Below the pieces are notes generated by a model. That model worked only from the letters and a program-made list of their open reading frames with translations, ran no database searches and had not been told where the DNA came from. Positions 61,867-64,000 of a stretch of 64,000 nt of DNA are shown one piece after another. Location: positions 1 to 64,000 of the forward strand of contig CAJXVZ010000006.1 of NCBI GenBank assembly GCA_913062845.1. Reading direction: 5' to 3'. This DNA comes from an uncultured Psychroflexus sp. GTDB taxonomy: Bacteria; Bacteroidota; Bacteroidia; Flavobacteriales; Flavobacteriaceae. The translations under genes were made by a program, and so were the position numbers. Within the stretch, counting starts at the first letter, position 1, and the number at the start of each line of letters is the position of its first letter.

Positions 61867-64000
61867 AATTTATAAATCTCAATTGGTTTGTCGTTGTAGA
61901 CTACAATCAAAAATTGATGGTCTTTAAAATTCAATGTTGCAAAGTTAACAACTGCTTTATTAAAAAAATTCAATCCTGTTTTATTATCATCAAGAATCCT
62001 TCCGTTTTGCGTCAAAGCACCACCGGAAAAACTGCCCAATCTGCCGTGAAAGGGTTTTAGACCAAAATAATTTCCACCGAAAAGCAATTCCTTTTTGCCA
62101 TTACCAGTAAGGTCTAAATGTACAAAATTTGTAATAGGAGAAAGCTGAAAATAATCGTCAAGGGCGTGGAATTTCCATTCTTTGTTCTCAAGTTTAAGAT
62201 AACCGGTTGCTGTACTATGCACTTCAAGAATTTCAGCTTTTGACAGTGATGATGATTCAAAAATATCTTCCATAGGTTGACCTGCAAAATCCTTATAAGC
62301 ATTGAATTTCTTCTTCAACATGGGCATTTGTTGCGCCAATTCATCAAAGGTGTTGATGGGATAATATTTGCCATTTCGGTTTAAACAGACCATACTTTCA
62401 GTTTGGCCATTGTCATCAAAGTCAGCGTAATAAAGACGTAATGGTGCTTCTTTGGACGCTTTAAACTTGGTGTTTTGACCAAAATTACCTAAAATGATTT
62501 CTTTTTGACCGTCATTATCTAAATCAAAAGTGGTAATGCTTTGCCATAGACCGTGGAGATTCTCCGGAATAAATTCAACTGAAATATCTTCGATATTTTC
62601 ACCATCAACTTTCAAAACTCTTGGAGGCATCCATTCCCCGACGGTAATGATTTCACTCTGCCCGTCAGCATCAATATCGAACCAGATGGCATCGGTGACC
62701 ATGCCATAATTTTTAAGCAGCTCGCTTTCAACCGATTGAAAATTCTTACAATCATTTTTATAAATGTAGGCGTCGGGTCGTTTACCAAAGTCGTTACTAA
62801 CAGCATGTCCAAAGCCATAAAGTGTCGGACAATCTTTGTCGTCCTTCAAGATCACAGAGGTATGTTGATAATATTCGGGCAAAGTCATTTCCAACAGGGT
62901 TGTATCGCTTTGAATAAACAACTGATCTGTTAGTGCTTTCGCTCTGCCATAGAATTCGCCTCCGGCATTACCAACCAACAAATCGAATTTGCCATCATTA
63001 TTGTAATCTGAAATTTCAGCGAATATTTGCTCAGGTTTATTAAGGCTTTCTAAAACAGATGATTCAGCTAACTCAAACCCGTTTTCAGTTTGAAAATACA
63101 GTTTGGCATCCTTATATTTTGAATTCCCAAAAAAGATATCTTCCAACCCATCATTGTTCAAGTCACCAACAGCAACTGCCGGTCCACGGTCTGAAATCTG
63201 ATAAGGAATTAAGTTCTGTCGTTTAAAATCTGTGTAGCGGTTCTCCTCATGTTTAAAATCCAGGCCTGGTATAGAATCAACTTGTGTTAAAAGTGGTTTT
63301 GTTTCTGTTTTCAGGCTTTCATAATCAAACGAATCCCTGTTAAAAATCCTTTTGATGCTCAGGCTTTGATTGGTTTTGATGTTTTCTGCCACCTGATAGG
63401 TCATATCCGGCCAGATGATCTTTAAAGAATCAATCCTCGAAATGGTATCGAAACCAAAAAACAGCTTTTGCTCAGAAGATGATTGGAAGCCTTTGGTGGC
63501 ATAAAGTTGTCTGACTTGTTTATCATCACCATTGTAAGCTATAACTTTTGTGCCAATGCCCGTTTTATTTTTTGGTTTGTAGTCTAAACTGAGTTTGAGA
63601 TAACGCTTATTTTTTGGTGAATGGTTTTGATAGATACCTGCTTTTTCATTGATGTGATTGACGATCAAATCCAAATCACCGTCGTTATCCAAGTCGGCAT
63701 AAGCACTTCCGGTAGAATAGGTGAGCTCTTTCGGCATCCATTCTTCCGTTTTCTGTTGAAATCTAAGTGAAGAAGATCCACTGTAGATCCTGTTTTGAAG
63801 TTTGCCCGATGGCATGGTTTCCAAGGCTTTCTGGTCGATCAGACTGGTATTTTCAATTTTGGTTTTAACGTTTTCGTTGGAAATGTATTTGATGTAGTCC
63901 AAATCATTTGGTCTTTTAGGAATACCATTTGAAATGAACACATCCTGATGACCATCCAAATCGTAATCTGCGAACAAAGCCGCCCAGGACCAGTCCGTGG
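61863..64000 (-). CDS. VCBS/FG-GAP repeat protein, CRTAC1-like, N terminus beyond the window
   Basis: At least 710 residues are visible; the reading frame continues past the right edge (WSWAALFADYDLDGHQD), so the signal peptide and start are outside. It is built of FG-GAP/VCBS repeats with Asp-rich calcium loops: DYDLDGHQDVFISNG, DLDNDGDLDLIVN, DLNNDGLEDIFFG, DYNNDGKFDLLVG, DIDADGQSEIITVG and DLDNDGQKEIILG. An ASPIC/UnbV-type segment (SSEQKLFFGFDTISRIDSLKI) follows the second repeat. Surface adhesion or ligand binding on a beta-propeller is likely. Its stop overlaps the haloperoxidase start, indicating coupled expression. Confidence 0.92.
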   Translation of the reverse strand, partial: TDWSWAALFADYDLDGHQDVFISNGIPKRPNDLDYIKYISNENVKTKIENTSLIDQKALETMPSGKLQNRIYSGSSSLRFQQKTEEWMPKELTYSTGSAYADLDNDGDLDLIVNHINEKAGIYQNHSPKNKRYLKLSLDYKPKNKTGIGTKVIAYNGDDKQVRQLYATKGFQSSSEQKLFFGFDTISRIDSLKIIWPDMTYQVAENIKTNQSLSIKRIFNRDSFDYESLKTETKPLLTQVDSIPGLDFKHEENRYTDFKRQNLIPYQISDRGPAVAVGDLNNDGLEDIFFGNSKYKDAKLYFQTENGFELAESSVLESLNKPEQIFAEISDYNNDGKFDLLVGNAGGEFYGRAKALTDQLFIQSDTTLLEMTLPEYYQHTSVILKDDKDCPTLYGFGHAVSNDFGKRPDAYIYKNDCKNFQSVESELLKNYGMVTDAIWFDIDADGQSEIITVGEWMPPRVLKVDGENIEDISVEFIPENLHGLWQSITTFDLDNDGQKEIILGNFGQNTKFKASKEAPLRLYYADFDDNGQTESMVCLNRNGKYYPINTFDELAQQMPMLKKKFNAYKDFAGQPMEDIFESSSLSKAEILEVHSTATGYLKLENKEWKFHALDDYFQLSPITNFVHLDLTGNGKKELLFGGNYFGLKPFHGRLGSFSGGALTQNGRILDDNKTGLNFFNKAVVNFATLNFKDHQFLIVVYNDKPIEIYKL

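Overview
The window is a densely packed, AT-rich chromosomal segment of a member of the Flavobacteriia (Bacteroidota), most likely a Flavobacteriaceae species. The evidence is of three kinds. First, family content: DUF4834, DUF2141, DUF3276 and DUF7935-like proteins, a type IX secretion C-terminal signal, SusD-like-style lipoproteins, CRTAC1-type VCBS proteins, and the gene orders dapF-GNAT-mltG and miaB...sigma-54 activator-lptE-secG-groES-groEL. Second, the promoters: many genes are preceded by the Bacteroidota -7 box TAnnTTTG, and the better ones by TTTG/TTG 17-20 nt further upstream. Third, several genes use TTG starts and Shine-Dalgarno sequences are not apparent. I do not assign a genus. 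I found no tRNA, rRNA, CRISPR array, integrase or IS transposase; almost everything is ordinary core chromosome.

Layout. 1-5.7 kb: 3' end of a 2-oxoacid dehydrogenase E2 gene, an unrecognised lipoprotein, gpsA, a fatty-acid desaturase and a class I aminotransferase. 5.7-9.8 kb: DUF4834 protein, YfhO-type membrane protein and a group 4 glycosyltransferase. 9.8-10.2 kb: a nest of palindromic repeats including two REPIN-like 93-94 bp elements. 10.2-14.3 kb: an esterase divergent from the menaquinone genes menI-menF-menD. 14.3-22 kb: Uma2-family protein, a marR-nitroreductase-yceI operon with a palindromic operator, a PUR-domain protein, an ABC exporter, a Fic protein with its own palindromic promoter, DUF2141 and a serine hydrolase. 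22-31 kb: uvrA, a LOG-family protein, a secreted type IX endonuclease/exonuclease/phosphatase protein translationally coupled to a degenerate M1-peptidase/outer-membrane-barrel protein, and a two-domain fasciclin lipoprotein flanked by diverged copies of a repeat element. 31-42.5 kb: FabH-like synthase, PASTA protein-rluD, yaaA, htrA, dapF-GNAT-mltG, bioA, fabD-queD and a DUF7935-like protein. 42.6-52 kb: uvrD/pcrA, OmpA, a peptide-type solute-binding lipoprotein, mtaB, two small enzymes and a lytic transglycosylase. 52-59.6 kb: the minus-strand series miaB, lipoprotein, sigma-54 activator, lptE, TPR-like protein and secG, then groES-groEL. 59.6-64 kb: a tightly overlapping VCBS protein-vanadium haloperoxidase-effector-binding protein operon that runs off the window.

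Functional themes are envelope building (desaturase, YfhO, glycosyltransferase, MltG, lytic transglycosylase, LptE, HtrA, OmpA), menaquinone and fatty acid synthesis, tRNA methylthiolation (MiaB and MtaB), DNA repair (UvrA, UvrD) and secretion (SecG, a type IX substrate). No complete, obviously new multi-gene system stands out. The least explained items are the coupled nuclease/pseudo-peptidase-barrel pair, the VCBS-haloperoxidase-effector operon, the REPIN-like nest, the dispersed AGCTGYCTCAAAA hairpin family and several palindromic promoter-operators.
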